Positions 33,810-41,917 of a DNA stretch of 64,000 bases are shown here, piece after piece. The translations under genes and the position numbers were made by a program. Each line of letters opens with the position of its first letter. Position 1 is the stretch's first letter. Location: the NCBI GenBank assembly GCA_022764275.1, contig JALERH010000172.1:1-64000 (forward strand). The letters are read 5' to 3'. Origin of the DNA: Blautia sp. GTDB lineage: Bacteria > Bacillota > Clostridia > Lachnospirales > Lachnospiraceae. Below the pieces are notes generated by a model. That model ran no database searches. It had not been told where the DNA came from and saw only the letters and a list, made by a program, of their open reading frames with translations.

Positions 33810-33851
33810 ACTATCAATTGATAGTATACTCGTTAATTGATAGTTTGTCAA
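33810..33851 (-). promoter_or_regulatory. Promoter with operator of the toxin-antitoxin operon
   Basis: TTGACA (33846-33851) and TATACT (33823-33828) are 17 bp apart. A perfect 16-bp palindrome ACTATCAATTGATAGT (33810-33825) overlaps the -10 box and reaches toward the start point. A repeat of its half site, ACTATCAATT (33835-33844), fills the spacer next to the -35 box. This is the arrangement expected for antitoxin autorepression. Confidence 0.88.
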
Positions 33852-33974
33852 GTTGGGTATAAAATCAACAAAATTTGTGATTGAGGAAAAAATTCAGCAA
33901 ATTTTCCATTTTTATAAAAAATCAACGAATATTTTCGTCATATCGGGGAATTTTATTTCCGTAGAAATTTTTAC

Positions 33975-34003
33975 TTTCCTTATCCATTAAAATGTCGTAT
34001 AAT
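33975..34003 (+). promoter_or_regulatory. Likely promoter of the D-lactate dehydrogenase gene
   Basis: A perfect TATAAT at 33998-34003 lies 72 bases before the ATG; the box 17 bp upstream (TTTCCT) is a poor -35. No palindromic Rex-type site was clear. The 120 bases upstream toward the toxin-antitoxin promoter are AT-rich and otherwise featureless. Confidence 0.55.
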
Positions 34004-34075
34004 AGCATTGTAAATGATAAAAATTTAACAATCAATAGCCGCACGGCCAGGATTCAACGAAAGGAGCATACAATC

Positions 34076-35065
34076 ATGAAGATCTTATTTTATGGCACCA
34101 AAAACTATGACCAGCAGTTTTTTGACAAGCTTTTGCCTGATTATCCGGGAATTGAAATCAAATTCATCGAGGCAAATATTCACGAAGATACCGCATCCCT
34201 TGCAAAGGGTTATGAAGCCATCTGTGCTTTTGTAAATGCTGATCTTTGCACCCAGGTCATCGAAGAGCTGAATCGCCAGGGTGTGAAGCTTATTCTCATG
34301 CGCTGTGCCGGATATAATAATGTAGACCTGGAAACGGCTCACAAATATGGCATGAAGGTACTGCGTGTACCGGGATATTCTCCGGAAGCCGTTGCTGAGC
34401 ACGCCATGGCACTTGTTCTGACTGCAAACCGCCACACGCACAAGGCTTATATCAAATGCCGTGAGAACAACTTTGCATTAAACGGCCTTATGGGCGTCAA
34501 CCTTTACCAGAAAACCGCCGGCATCATTGGCACCGGAAAGATCGGCCAGGCTATGGCGCGTATCTGCCAGGGTTTTGGAATGAAAGTTATCGCATATGAT
34601 CTTTTCCCGAATAAGAACCTTGATTTCCTGGAGTATGTATCTCTGGATGAGCTTCTTGCCACAAGTGATCTGATCAGCCTTCACTGCCCGCTGACAGACG
34701 AGACAAAGCATCTGATCAATGCTTCCACGATTGCGAAAATGAAAGATGGTGTAATTCTGGTGAATACCTCCCGCGGCGGTCTGATCAAAACAGAAGACCT
34801 CATCGCAGGTATCCGTGATCATAAATTCTTTGCGGTAGGTCTGGATGTTTACGAGGAGGAGACAGATTACGTATACGAAGATATGTCGGAGCGTATCATG
34901 CAGACTTCTCTGATTCAGCGTCTTCTCTCCTTCCCGAATGTAACCATGACTTCCCACCAGGGATTCTTTACAGAGGAAGCGCTTACCAACATCGCGGAAA
35001 CAACACTTGGAAATGCATATGCCTTCATGAATGGTGAAGAACTGAAAAATGAAGTAATTTCCTGA
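34076..35065 (+). CDS. ldhA: D-lactate dehydrogenase (2-hydroxyacid dehydrogenase family)
   Basis: The 329-residue enzyme belongs to the D-isomer 2-hydroxyacid dehydrogenases. It has the NAD-binding motif GIIGTGKIGQAMARICQGFG near residue 148, the catalytic arginine in NTSRGGLIKTEDL near residue 233, the glutamate in LDVYEEE near residue 262 and the histidine in TSHQGFFTEEAL near residue 295. Fermentative D-LDH converts pyruvate and NADH to D-lactate. The start at 34076 follows AAGGAG. It stands alone, with a structured repeat element directly after its stop. A different 2-ketoacid substrate cannot be excluded by sequence reading alone. Confidence 0.9.
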   Translation: MKILFYGTKNYDQQFFDKLLPDYPGIEIKFIEANIHEDTASLAKGYEAICAFVNADLCTQVIEELNRQGVKLILMRCAGYNNVDLETAHKYGMKVLRVPGYSPEAVAEHAMALVLTANRHTHKAYIKCRENNFALNGLMGVNLYQKTAGIIGTGKIGQAMARICQGFGMKVIAYDLFPNKNLDFLEYVSLDELLATSDLISLHCPLTDETKHLINASTIAKMKDGVILVNTSRGGLIKTEDLIAGIRDHKFFAVGLDVYEEETDYVYEDMSERIMQTSLIQRLLSFPNVTMTSHQGFFTEEALTNIAETTLGNAYAFMNGEELKNEVIS

Positions 35066-35082
35066 TTACTTTTATAAAAAAT

Positions 35083-35280
35083 GCAGGATAAAATCCTCTG
35101 ACGGGGCCTATATGAAATTTTAGAGTTCCCAGGCCCCGTTTGCATCTCAAATCCGTGAAAATACACAGTTTTATAGGGCAAATTTTCTCTATACTGAAAA
35201 AATTGCTTCTGAGACCCCGTTTTTAAGTATTTCCGGGATCTGGGGAAGCAATTTTTTTGTATGGATACTTTTGATATTGG
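35083..35280. repeat. Nested palindromic intergenic element, copy A
   Basis: Two structures fill the gap between the convergent ldhA and nfo genes. The first is a hairpin ACGGGGCCT...AGGCCCCGT (35101-35139). The second is a long stem in which TCTATACTGAAAAAATTGCT and its continuation pair with AGCAATTTTTTTGTATGGA around an inner GAGACCCCG / CCGGGATCTGG stem (35187-35265). The stretch 35179-35272 (CAAATTTTCTCTATAC ... ATGGATACTTTT) is closely similar to 55211-55305 and related to 46075-46172. Either hairpin could end ldhA or nfo transcription. Nothing resembling a gene is present. Confidence 0.8.
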
Positions 35281-35289
35281 AATTAAAAA

Positions 35290-36123
35290 CTATTCCTCAT
35301 ACATTTTTCTCAGAAGCGCAATCTCTCTCGCCCAGCCTTCGTCATCGTTCGGCGTTTCCAGGATAAATGGCCTGCCTTCCAGCGCAGGATGACGCACAAC
35401 ACGCACCAGTGCATCCAGCCCGATCTGTCCCTCTCCTATCTTTGCATGGCGGTCTTTGTGGCTTCCCAGTCCGTTCTGGCTGTCATTCAGATGAATGGCC
35501 TTCAGATTGGAAAGTCCGATGCAGCGGTCGAATTCTTCCAGAACACCGTCCAGATCATTCACAATATCGTATCCCCCATCCCACACATGACAGGTATCCA
35601 GACAAACTCCTATTTTGTCTTTCTTCTCCACAAGATCCATGATGGCTTGGATCTCCTCAAATTTTCCACCTACCTCAGAACCCTTTCCGGCCATGGTCTC
35701 CAGAAGCACTGTAGTCGTCTGCTCATCCGTCAGTACATCATTCAGAATTTCTGCAATTTTTTCAATGCCGGTTTCCATTCCCTGTCCTACATGGCTGCCG
35801 GGATGAAAATTATAATAATTTCCCGGCGTCGCTTCCATACGCCGCAGGTCATCTGCCATGGTCTCTCTGGCAAACACACGAAGGTTTTCCTTTGCCGCAC
35901 ATGCATTCAGTGTATAAGGCGCGTGCGCCACGATTTTTCCGAAATGCTGTTCTCCGGCAATCTCCAGATATTTTTTAACATCTTCTGGATCAATTTCCTT
36001 TGCATTGCCGCCCCTGGGATTTCTGGTAAAAAATGCAAAAGTATTTCCGCCGTTTTTCACCATCTGACGTCCCATTGCCGCATAACCTTTGGAAGATGTT
36101 GTATGATTTCCGATATATAACAT
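35290..36123 (-). CDS. nfo: Endonuclease IV (deoxyribonuclease IV)
   Basis: The 277-residue TIM-barrel enzyme cuts DNA at apurinic/apyrimidinic sites in base-excision repair. The metal-binding residues are in the expected order: [65 protein letters not shown] and ILETPNDD. The opening [15 protein letters not shown] is usual for this family. AAAGGA precedes the ATG. A TATAAT at 36163-36168 on the minus strand is a possible -10 box. It is monocistronic and convergent with ldhA. Confidence 0.95.
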   Translation of the reverse strand: MLYIGNHTTSSKGYAAMGRQMVKNGGNTFAFFTRNPRGGNAKEIDPEDVKKYLEIAGEQHFGKIVAHAPYTLNACAAKENLRVFARETMADDLRRMEATPGNYYNFHPGSHVGQGMETGIEKIAEILNDVLTDEQTTTVLLETMAGKGSEVGGKFEEIQAIMDLVEKKDKIGVCLDTCHVWDGGYDIVNDLDGVLEEFDRCIGLSNLKAIHLNDSQNGLGSHKDRHAKIGEGQIGLDALVRVVRHPALEGRPFILETPNDDEGWAREIALLRKMYEE

Positions 36124-36201
36124 ATAATCTGTTCCTTTCTGCTTTCGTAGACTTGCTTTAAAATTATATCAAAAATATTTCCGCATGAAAAGAGATATCT
36201 G

Positions 36202-36230
36202 TTGACGTAAGATGGAATTATCCATATACT
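36202..36230 (+). promoter_or_regulatory. Sigma-A promoter of the NSS transporter gene
   Basis: TTGACG (36202-36207) and TATACT (36225-36230) with a 17-bp spacer. The leader is about 28 bases and holds two strong GGAG sites. Confidence 0.82.
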
Positions 36231-36264
36231 TGAAAGGAGATAAGAAGGAGGAAATTATAGAATT

Positions 36265-37638
36265 ATGAAAGAAAGAGAAAAATTTTCATCCCGGCTCGGG
36301 TTCATTCTGATTTCTGCCGGATGTGCCATTGGAATCGGAAATGTATGGCGTTTTCCATATATCACCGGCCAGTATGGAGGTGCCGCATTCGTATTACTAT
36401 ATCTGTTGTTTCTTATTATTCTGGGTCTTCCCATCATGGTAATGGAATTTGCTGTGGGACGCGCCAGCAGACGCTCCGCTGCAAAGAGCTTCCACGTTCT
36501 GGAACCGAAAGGAACCAGATGGCATCTGTACAGCTATGGCGCCATGCTTGGAAATTATCTGCTCATGATGTTTTACACCACAGTCGGCGGTTGGATGCTT
36601 GCCTACTTTTTCAAAATGGCTGACGGAACCTTTACGGGACTCGAACCGGACGCTGTTGGAAATGTTTTTGGGGAAATGCTGCAAAGTCCCGGAGAAATGA
36701 CCTTCTGGATGGTTGTGGTAACCGTTCTTGGATTTGGTATCTGCAGCATGGGACTTCAAAAGGGAGTAGAGCGCATCACCAAAGTCATGATGGTCTGCCT
36801 TCTGTCCATTATGGTGGTTCTTTGTATCAAAAGTCTGACACTGCCAAACGCTGTGGAGGGACTCAGATTTTATCTTCTCCCGGACTTTGAACGCCTGAAG
36901 CAAAATGGACTGGCACAGGGAATTTATGCAGCTATGGGCCAGGCATTTTTTACACTGAGTCTTGGCATCGGAGCTCTCGCTATTTTCGGCAGCTACATAG
37001 ATAAAAACCGCAGACTCACAGGGGAAGCCATCCAGATAGCGGTTCTGGACACATTTGTGGCATTGATGGCGGGACTTATTATCTTCCCGGCATGTTTTTC
37101 CTTTGGCGTGGACCAGAGCCAGGGTGTAGGACTTGTTTTCGTGACACTTCCAAATGTGTTTAATCAGATGGCAGGTGGACGTTTCTGGGGCGCATTATTC
37201 TTCATTTTTATGACATTTGCTGCTCTCTCCACCATCATCGCTGTATTCGAAAATATTTTAAGCTTTGCCATGGATTTATGGGGATGGAGCCGTAAAAAGG
37301 CTGTTATCATCAACGGAATTGCCCTGTTGCTGCTCTCTATGCCCTGTGTGCTTGGCTTTAACGTATGGAGCGGCTTTCAGCCATTCGGCGCCGGCAGCAA
37401 CATTCAGGATCTGGAGGATTTCATCATTTCCAACAATCTTCTGCCTCTGGGCAGCCTCGTGTACCTTCTTTTTTGCGTCAGCCGTTATGGATGGGGATGG
37501 GACAAATTTATCAAAGAGGCGGACACCGGAGAGGGAATCCGTTTTCCAAAATGGTCAAGAGCATATGTTACTTATGTTTTGCCGCTCATCGTGATTCTCA
37601 TATTTATCATGGGATATTACGACAAATTTTTCAAATGA
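36265..37638 (+). CDS. Sodium-dependent (NSS/SNF family) amino acid transporter
   Basis: The 457-residue membrane protein has 11-12 hydrophobic segments and the neurotransmitter:sodium symporter signatures in its first helix (GFILISAGCAIGIGNVWRFPYI, with the broken-helix GIGNVWRFP) and GGAAFVLLYLLFLIILGLPIMVMEFAVGR in the second. Bacterial members such as LeuT, MhsT and Tyt1 import hydrophobic amino acids with sodium. Substrate cannot be told here. It has its own promoter. The capA-like gene follows after 58 bases and may be partly co-transcribed. Confidence 0.93.
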   Translation: MKEREKFSSRLGFILISAGCAIGIGNVWRFPYITGQYGGAAFVLLYLLFLIILGLPIMVMEFAVGRASRRSAAKSFHVLEPKGTRWHLYSYGAMLGNYLLMMFYTTVGGWMLAYFFKMADGTFTGLEPDAVGNVFGEMLQSPGEMTFWMVVVTVLGFGICSMGLQKGVERITKVMMVCLLSIMVVLCIKSLTLPNAVEGLRFYLLPDFERLKQNGLAQGIYAAMGQAFFTLSLGIGALAIFGSYIDKNRRLTGEAIQIAVLDTFVALMAGLIIFPACFSFGVDQSQGVGLVFVTLPNVFNQMAGGRFWGALFFIFMTFAALSTIIAVFENILSFAMDLWGWSRKKAVIINGIALLLLSMPCVLGFNVWSGFQPFGAGSNIQDLEDFIISNNLLPLGSLVYLLFCVSRYGWGWDKFIKEADTGEGIRFPKWSRAYVTYVLPLIVILIFIMGYYDKFFK

Positions 37639-37696
37639 TTTTATTCCTCTGAATTTTGAAATAATTATATACCCTTGAAAAAGGAAGGAGTATTCC

Positions 37697-38935
37697 ATGT
37701 CCGGAAAAAGAAAGAAAAAAATTTACAAAAAGTCCCGGTATTATCGCCAGCAGCAGCTGAAAAGACGGATTTTGCTGATTGCTTTTTCCATTGTCGCTGT
37801 TCTGCTCATAATACTCGGCATTCGTTCCTGTTCTTCCAAAAAGAAAGCTCAGGAAGCAGGCTCTTCCTCTGTACAGAACGATGTTTTGACGGAAGAGGGA
37901 ACACAATCAGCAAATACATCCTCTCAGGAAGAGGATGGCTCTGAAGCAGACGATGCCGCCACTCAAGATGACAAAGTCGAAAAAGACCCTGATACAGCAG
38001 CCCTTCCGGAGGAACCTGTTACACTCACCGTAAGCGTGGTAGGTGACTGCACCCTGGGAACCGACGAAAATTTTGACTACAGTTCCAGCCTGAACGCGTA
38101 TTTTGAAAATTACGGAAAAGAATATTTCCTTCAAAATGTGAAAAGCATATTTGAAGCTGATGATCTGACCATCGCCAATATGGAAGGAACACTGACCGAT
38201 TCCACGGACCGTGCGGACAAGCAGTTCGCCTTTAAAGCACCGGCCTCCTTTGCAGGAATTCTTTCCAGCGGATCTGTGGAGGCCGTAAATATGGCAAATA
38301 ATCACAGCCAGGACTATGGTACTCAGAGTTTCAATGATACGCTTTCCAATCTGGATAAGGAAGGAATCGTTCATTTCGGCTATGACGAGACAGCCGTCAT
38401 GGAGATAAAAGGAGTTAAGGTAGGGCTCGTTGGCATTTATGAGCTGTATGACCACCTGGAACGAACGCAGCAGCTAAAAGACAACATCGCAAAGGTGAAA
38501 TCCGAGGGTGCTCAGCTTGTCATTGTAATCTTCCACTGGGGAAATGAAAAGGAAACCGTCCCGGATTCCAATCAGATGACACTGGGACGTCTGGCTATAG
38601 ATGAGGGAGCCGACCTGGTATGCGGCCACCATCCCCATGTTCTTCAGGGTATTGAGTCATACAAAGGGAAAAATATCGTCTACAGCCTCGGCAATTTCTG
38701 TTTCGGCGGAAACAGCGCCCCAAGCGATATGGACACCATGATCTTCCAGCAGACCTTTACCATTTCGAAGGATGGCGTTCAGGCGGACAATGTTACCAAT
38801 ATCATCCCCTGTTTCATCTCCTCTGAGTACGGTTACAATAATTATCAGCCAACCCCTGCCCAGGGAGATGAAAAGACCCGTATCATGGAAAAAATCCAGG
38901 AGCGCAGCTCCTGGATCGATACAGCCGAATCGTAA
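37697..38935 (+). CDS. CapA-family membrane-anchored protein
   Basis: The 412-residue protein starts with a basic head (SGKRKKKIYKKSRYYRQQQL) and one membrane segment (about residues 30-47). A serine/glutamate-rich linker follows to about residue 105, and then a CapA/PGA metallophosphatase-like domain (VSVVGDCTLGTDENFD, ANMEGTLTDS, ANNHSQDYG, FHWGNEKETVP, GHHPHVLQG). CapA proteins take part in poly-gamma-glutamate export, but most stand-alone members have no proven role; no capB or capC neighbours are present. AAGGAAGGAG sets the start. Its last 48 bases contain the terminator of the convergent queA operon. Confidence 0.85.
   Translation: MSGKRKKKIYKKSRYYRQQQLKRRILLIAFSIVAVLLIILGIRSCSSKKKAQEAGSSSVQNDVLTEEGTQSANTSSQEEDGSEADDAATQDDKVEKDPDTAALPEEPVTLTVSVVGDCTLGTDENFDYSSSLNAYFENYGKEYFLQNVKSIFEADDLTIANMEGTLTDSTDRADKQFAFKAPASFAGILSSGSVEAVNMANNHSQDYGTQSFNDTLSNLDKEGIVHFGYDETAVMEIKGVKVGLVGIYELYDHLERTQQLKDNIAKVKSEGAQLVIVIFHWGNEKETVPDSNQMTLGRLAIDEGADLVCGHHPHVLQGIESYKGKNIVYSLGNFCFGGNSAPSDMDTMIFQQTFTISKDGVQADNVTNIIPCFISSEYGYNNYQPTPAQGDEKTRIMEKIQERSSWIDTAES
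38888..38916 (-). terminator. Terminator of the queA unit, lying inside the capA-like gene
   Basis: Read on the minus strand, ATCCAGGAGC and GCTCCTGGAT form a perfect 10-bp stem with a 3-base loop, followed by TTTTTTCC. It lies within the last codons of the convergent capA-like gene, 22 bases past the queA stop. Confidence 0.85.
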
Positions 38936-38937
38936 AA

Positions 38938-39963
38938 CTAAAGAATAAGCATGGCATCCCCAAAGGAGAAGAATCGATACTTCTCCTTCACTGCCTCTTC
39001 ATAGGCTTTCATAATATTTTCTTTTCCTGCAAGGGCAGAAACCAGCATAAGCAATGTGGATTCCGGAAGATGGAAATTGGTGATGAGTCCATCAATCATC
39101 TTAAACCGGTAACCCGGATAGATGAAAATGTCCGTCCATCCGCTTGTGGCTTTTAAAATACCATCTTCTCCGGTCGCGGATTCCAGGGTACGGCAGCTTG
39201 TCGTACCCACGGAGATCACGCGGCCGCCATTTTTTTTCGTATCGTTAATGAGTTTTGCCTGCTCCTCTTCCACAACGTAAAATTCCGAATGCATGTGATG
39301 GTTTTCCACGTCATCCACCTTTACCGGCCGGAAGGTGCCAAGCCCCACATGAAGGGTCACATGAGCGATAGAAACGCCTTTTGCCCTGACCTCCTGCAGA
39401 AGCTCCTTTGTGAAGTGAAGCCCTGCTGTAGGAGCTGCCGCAGAGCCTTCGTTTTTTGCATAAACCGTCTGGTAGCGGTTTTTATCTTTTAATTTATGGG
39501 TAATGTAAGGCGGCAGGGGCATTTCTCCCAGTTTGTCCAGGATTTCTTCAAAAATCCCGTCATAATGAAACTGAATCAGACGGTTTCCTTCCTCCACCAC
39601 ATCAATGATCTCACCCTTTAAAATTCCATCACCAAATGTGATTTTTGCGCCGGGGCGTGCTTTTTTTCCGGGCTTTACCAGACACTCCCAGACGTCGTTT
39701 TCCTTTCTTTTTAAAAGAAGTATTTCAATCACAGCGCCCGTATCTTCCTTATGCCCATAAAGTCTGGCCGGAATTACCTTTGTATCATTGATAACAAGAC
39801 AATCCCCCGGATTCAGATACTCCAGAATATCCCGAAAATGCCTGTGCTCGATACTCCCGTCCTCCAGAGAGAGATGCATAAGCCTCGAGGAGCTCCTGTC
39901 CTCCAGAGGATCCTGGGCGATCAATTCCTGTGGGAGATCATAATAAAAATCTGATGTTTTCAT
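38938..39963 (-). CDS. queA: S-adenosylmethionine:tRNA ribosyltransferase-isomerase
   Basis: The 341-residue enzyme makes epoxyqueuosine from preQ1-modified tRNA, using the ribosyl part of SAM. The family features [24 protein letters not shown] at the start, [10 protein letters not shown] near residue 180, [14 protein letters not shown] and [16 protein letters not shown] near the end are all present. The start at 39963 ([11 protein letters not shown]) follows AAGGAAAG; the longer frame upstream would reach into trmD. It begins 5 bases after trmD and ends 2 bases from the convergent capA-like gene. tgt is not in the window. Confidence 0.97.
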   Translation of the reverse strand: MKTSDFYYDLPQELIAQDPLEDRSSSRLMHLSLEDGSIEHRHFRDILEYLNPGDCLVINDTKVIPARLYGHKEDTGAVIEILLLKRKENDVWECLVKPGKKARPGAKITFGDGILKGEIIDVVEEGNRLIQFHYDGIFEEILDKLGEMPLPPYITHKLKDKNRYQTVYAKNEGSAAAPTAGLHFTKELLQEVRAKGVSIAHVTLHVGLGTFRPVKVDDVENHHMHSEFYVVEEEQAKLINDTKKNGGRVISVGTTSCRTLESATGEDGILKATSGWTDIFIYPGYRFKMIDGLITNFHLPESTLLMLVSALAGKENIMKAYEEAVKEKYRFFSFGDAMLIL

Positions 39964-39968
39964 AATCG

Positions 39969-40721
39969 TTACTTTCCTTCTTCCTCTTTCCATTGCTTTT
40001 TCAGCTGGCGGACAAAATTCCATTCTTTATTTGTCAGGTCTGCCCCTTTCAGAAGGTCCGGCCTGCGTTTCGCCGTACGGATGATGGACTGTTCTCTCCG
40101 CCATTTTTCAATATTGGCATGATGTCCGGACATGAGAACCTCCGGAACCTTTTTCCCATGCCATTCTTCCGGCCGGCTGTACTGAGGATATTCCAGGAGA
40201 TTTCCCGCAAAGGATTCTGTCTCACCGGATTCCTGATTGCTCAAAACCCCGGGAACCATTCTGGAGATAGAATCCATCATCACCATAGCAGGAAGCTCTC
40301 CGCCTGTGAGTACATAGTCCCCGATGGAAACATAATCCGTCACGATTTCCTCCAGGACACGCTCATCAATTCCTTCGTAATGTCCGCATAAAAAGACCAG
40401 ATCCTCTTCTTTTGCCATTTCCCGTGCCATTCCCTGATGAAAAACGGTTCCCTGCGGGGTCAGATATACCACACGCGGTTTCCTTCCGATTCGCTCTGCC
40501 ACTGACTGATAAGCAAGATATACCGGTTCTGCCTGCATCAGCATCCCTGCTCCGCCCCCGTACGTATAATCATCTACCTTCTGATGTTTGTTAAACGCAT
40601 AATCGCGGATATTGATGGCTTCCACCGAAAGCAGCCCGCCTGCAATGGCCCGCCCGATAATGCTGGTATTCATGCCGGACTGGATCATTTCCGGAAATAA
40701 TGTCAATACATGGAAATTCAT
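39969..40721 (-). CDS. trmD: tRNA (guanine-37-N1) methyltransferase
   Basis: The 250-residue SPOUT enzyme methylates G37 next to the anticodon and prevents frameshifting. The start [13 protein letters not shown], the knot region ([53 protein letters not shown]) and the C-terminal domain ([23 protein letters not shown]) are all standard. It starts directly after the rimM stop codon (TAGATG). In many Firmicutes rplS follows trmD; here queA does. Confidence 0.97.
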   Translation of the reverse strand: MNFHVLTLFPEMIQSGMNTSIIGRAIAGGLLSVEAINIRDYAFNKHQKVDDYTYGGGAGMLMQAEPVYLAYQSVAERIGRKPRVVYLTPQGTVFHQGMAREMAKEEDLVFLCGHYEGIDERVLEEIVTDYVSIGDYVLTGGELPAMVMMDSISRMVPGVLSNQESGETESFAGNLLEYPQYSRPEEWHGKKVPEVLMSGHHANIEKWRREQSIIRTAKRRPDLLKGADLTNKEWNFVRQLKKQWKEEEGK

Positions 40722-41225
40722 CTATAAAAGTCCTTTCATCAGGTGTATCGTCATGGCATTTTTTTCTATATCTACATCCATAATGCAGTCATGGATAGCT
40801 GGAAGAAGTACTTCCTTCCCCTCCTCTGTTTCAACCACGTAAACGTCATTGGCTCCTGTTTCCATGACATCCTTCAGGCTTCCGAAGCGTGTACCGTCTT
40901 CCAGAAGAACATCCATGCCGATCAGGTCACCGATATAATATTCGTCTTCGTCAAGCTCCTGGGCTTCCTCACGGGGAACCCACAGTTCTTTTCCTTTGTA
41001 TTTCTCAATATCGTTGATATTGTCTATGCCTTCGAATTTCAGAATCACAAGATTCTTAAAGAATTTTACATTCTGAATCGTAAGCTCCCTTTTCTCTCTG
41101 CCTGTATCCAGAATCACATATTCAAGCTCCATAAAACGCTCTGCATCTGTAGTGGGAAAAACCTTTACTTCCCCCCTGACGCCATGTGTTGTGGTGATAA
41201 CGCCTACCTTTAATAAATCTTCCAT
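40722..41225 (-). CDS. rimM: 16S rRNA processing protein RimM
   Basis: The 167-residue protein has the RimM N-terminal beta-barrel (LKVGVITTTHGVRGEVKVFP) and the C-terminal PRC-barrel (YYIGDLIGMDVLLEDGTRFG, LLPAIHDCIMDVDIEKNAMTI). It binds S19 and helps mature the 30S head. AAGGAG precedes the ATG. It sits between khpA, from which a terminator separates it, and trmD, which it touches without a gap. Confidence 0.96.
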   Translation of the reverse strand: MEDLLKVGVITTTHGVRGEVKVFPTTDAERFMELEYVILDTGREKRELTIQNVKFFKNLVILKFEGIDNINDIEKYKGKELWVPREEAQELDEDEYYIGDLIGMDVLLEDGTRFGSLKDVMETGANDVYVVETEEGKEVLLPAIHDCIMDVDIEKNAMTIHLMKGLL

Positions 41226-41266
41226 GCCCGATACTCCTTAAGGTTTTCAATATACGATGTCAAAAA

Positions 41267-41301
41267 AGTTAAAAACAGGAGCCATGTCTCCACAGCTCCT
41301 G
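41267..41301 (-). terminator. Terminator inside the ribosome-maturation block, between khpA and rimM
   Basis: On the minus strand CAGGAGC and GCTCCTG form a 7-bp stem with a 12-base loop, followed directly by TTTTTAACTTTTTTG. It would reduce rimM-trmD-queA expression relative to ffh-rpsP-khpA unless read through. Confidence 0.75.
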
Positions 41302-41329
41302 AATGATGCCTACTTTCGCATGCAGTATT

Positions 41330-41560
41330 TCATTGCAGAATATCTACAATCACTTTTTTGCTGCTTTTGGAAGAAGCCGCTTTTACTACGGTACGAATTG
41401 CCTTGGCAATCCTACCCTGACGTCCGATGACCTTACCCATATCGGAAGGTCCTACCTTTAATTCGATGACAATGGCATCGTCCTTTTCAGTCTCGGTAAC
41501 GACTACTTCATCCGGATTTTCAACAAGAGATTTTGCAATTACTTCTACTAATTCTTTCAT
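41330..41560 (-). CDS. khpA: KH-domain RNA-binding protein KhpA
   Basis: The 76-residue protein is one KH domain with the GKVIGRQGRIAKAIRT loop holding the GxxG motif near residue 45. KhpA partners KhpB/EloR in Firmicutes and binds many RNAs, with effects on cell division and elongation. The start at 41560 (MKELVEVIAKSLV) follows GGGAGG; a longer upstream frame runs into rpsP and is not coding. rpsP precedes it by 59 bases. Confidence 0.95.
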   Translation of the reverse strand: MKELVEVIAKSLVENPDEVVVTETEKDDAIVIELKVGPSDMGKVIGRQGRIAKAIRTVVKAASSKSSKKVIVDILQ

Positions 41561-41619
41561 CACATACCTCCCTGACTTGTCCCTCATGGACGTCACAGAA
41601 ATACCAAATCTGGTAATTC

Positions 41620-41865
41620 TTATTTCTCGATTCCGGCTTCTTTGAAGATTTTTGCAACAATTTCTGTAGGCTGTGCGCCTGCTGCGAGCCATTTTTTAGC
41701 TGCTTCCTCATCTACCTTGTAGAAGCTTGGCTCCAGGTTCGGATCATAGGTACCGATCTCTTCGATACATCTTCCGTCACGTTTGCAGCGGGAATCTGCA
41801 ACTACGATTCTATAGAAAGGTGCTTTCTTCTGTCCCATTCTTCTTAATCTGATCTTTACTGCCAT
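41620..41865 (-). CDS. rpsP: 30S ribosomal protein S16
   Basis: The 81-residue protein ([20 protein letters not shown]...) is the normal length and sequence of S16, an early-binding protein of the 30S body. TTGGAGG precedes the ATG. The gene order ffh-rpsP-khpA-rimM-trmD is widely kept in Firmicutes. Confidence 0.98.
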   Translation of the reverse strand: MAVKIRLRRMGQKKAPFYRIVVADSRCKRDGRCIEEIGTYDPNLEPSFYKVDEEAAKKWLAAGAQPTEIVAKIFKEAGIEK

Positions 41866-41917
41866 TTTTGTTTTCCTCCAATTTTAAAATGTTCTTTTAA
41901 TTTTTATATTTTTTATG

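Noticed and set aside
35083-35280. Copy A read as just a terminator pair between convergent genes
   Set aside because: A terminator explanation covers the hairpins but not the sequence similarity with the elements at 46.1 and 55.2 kb.
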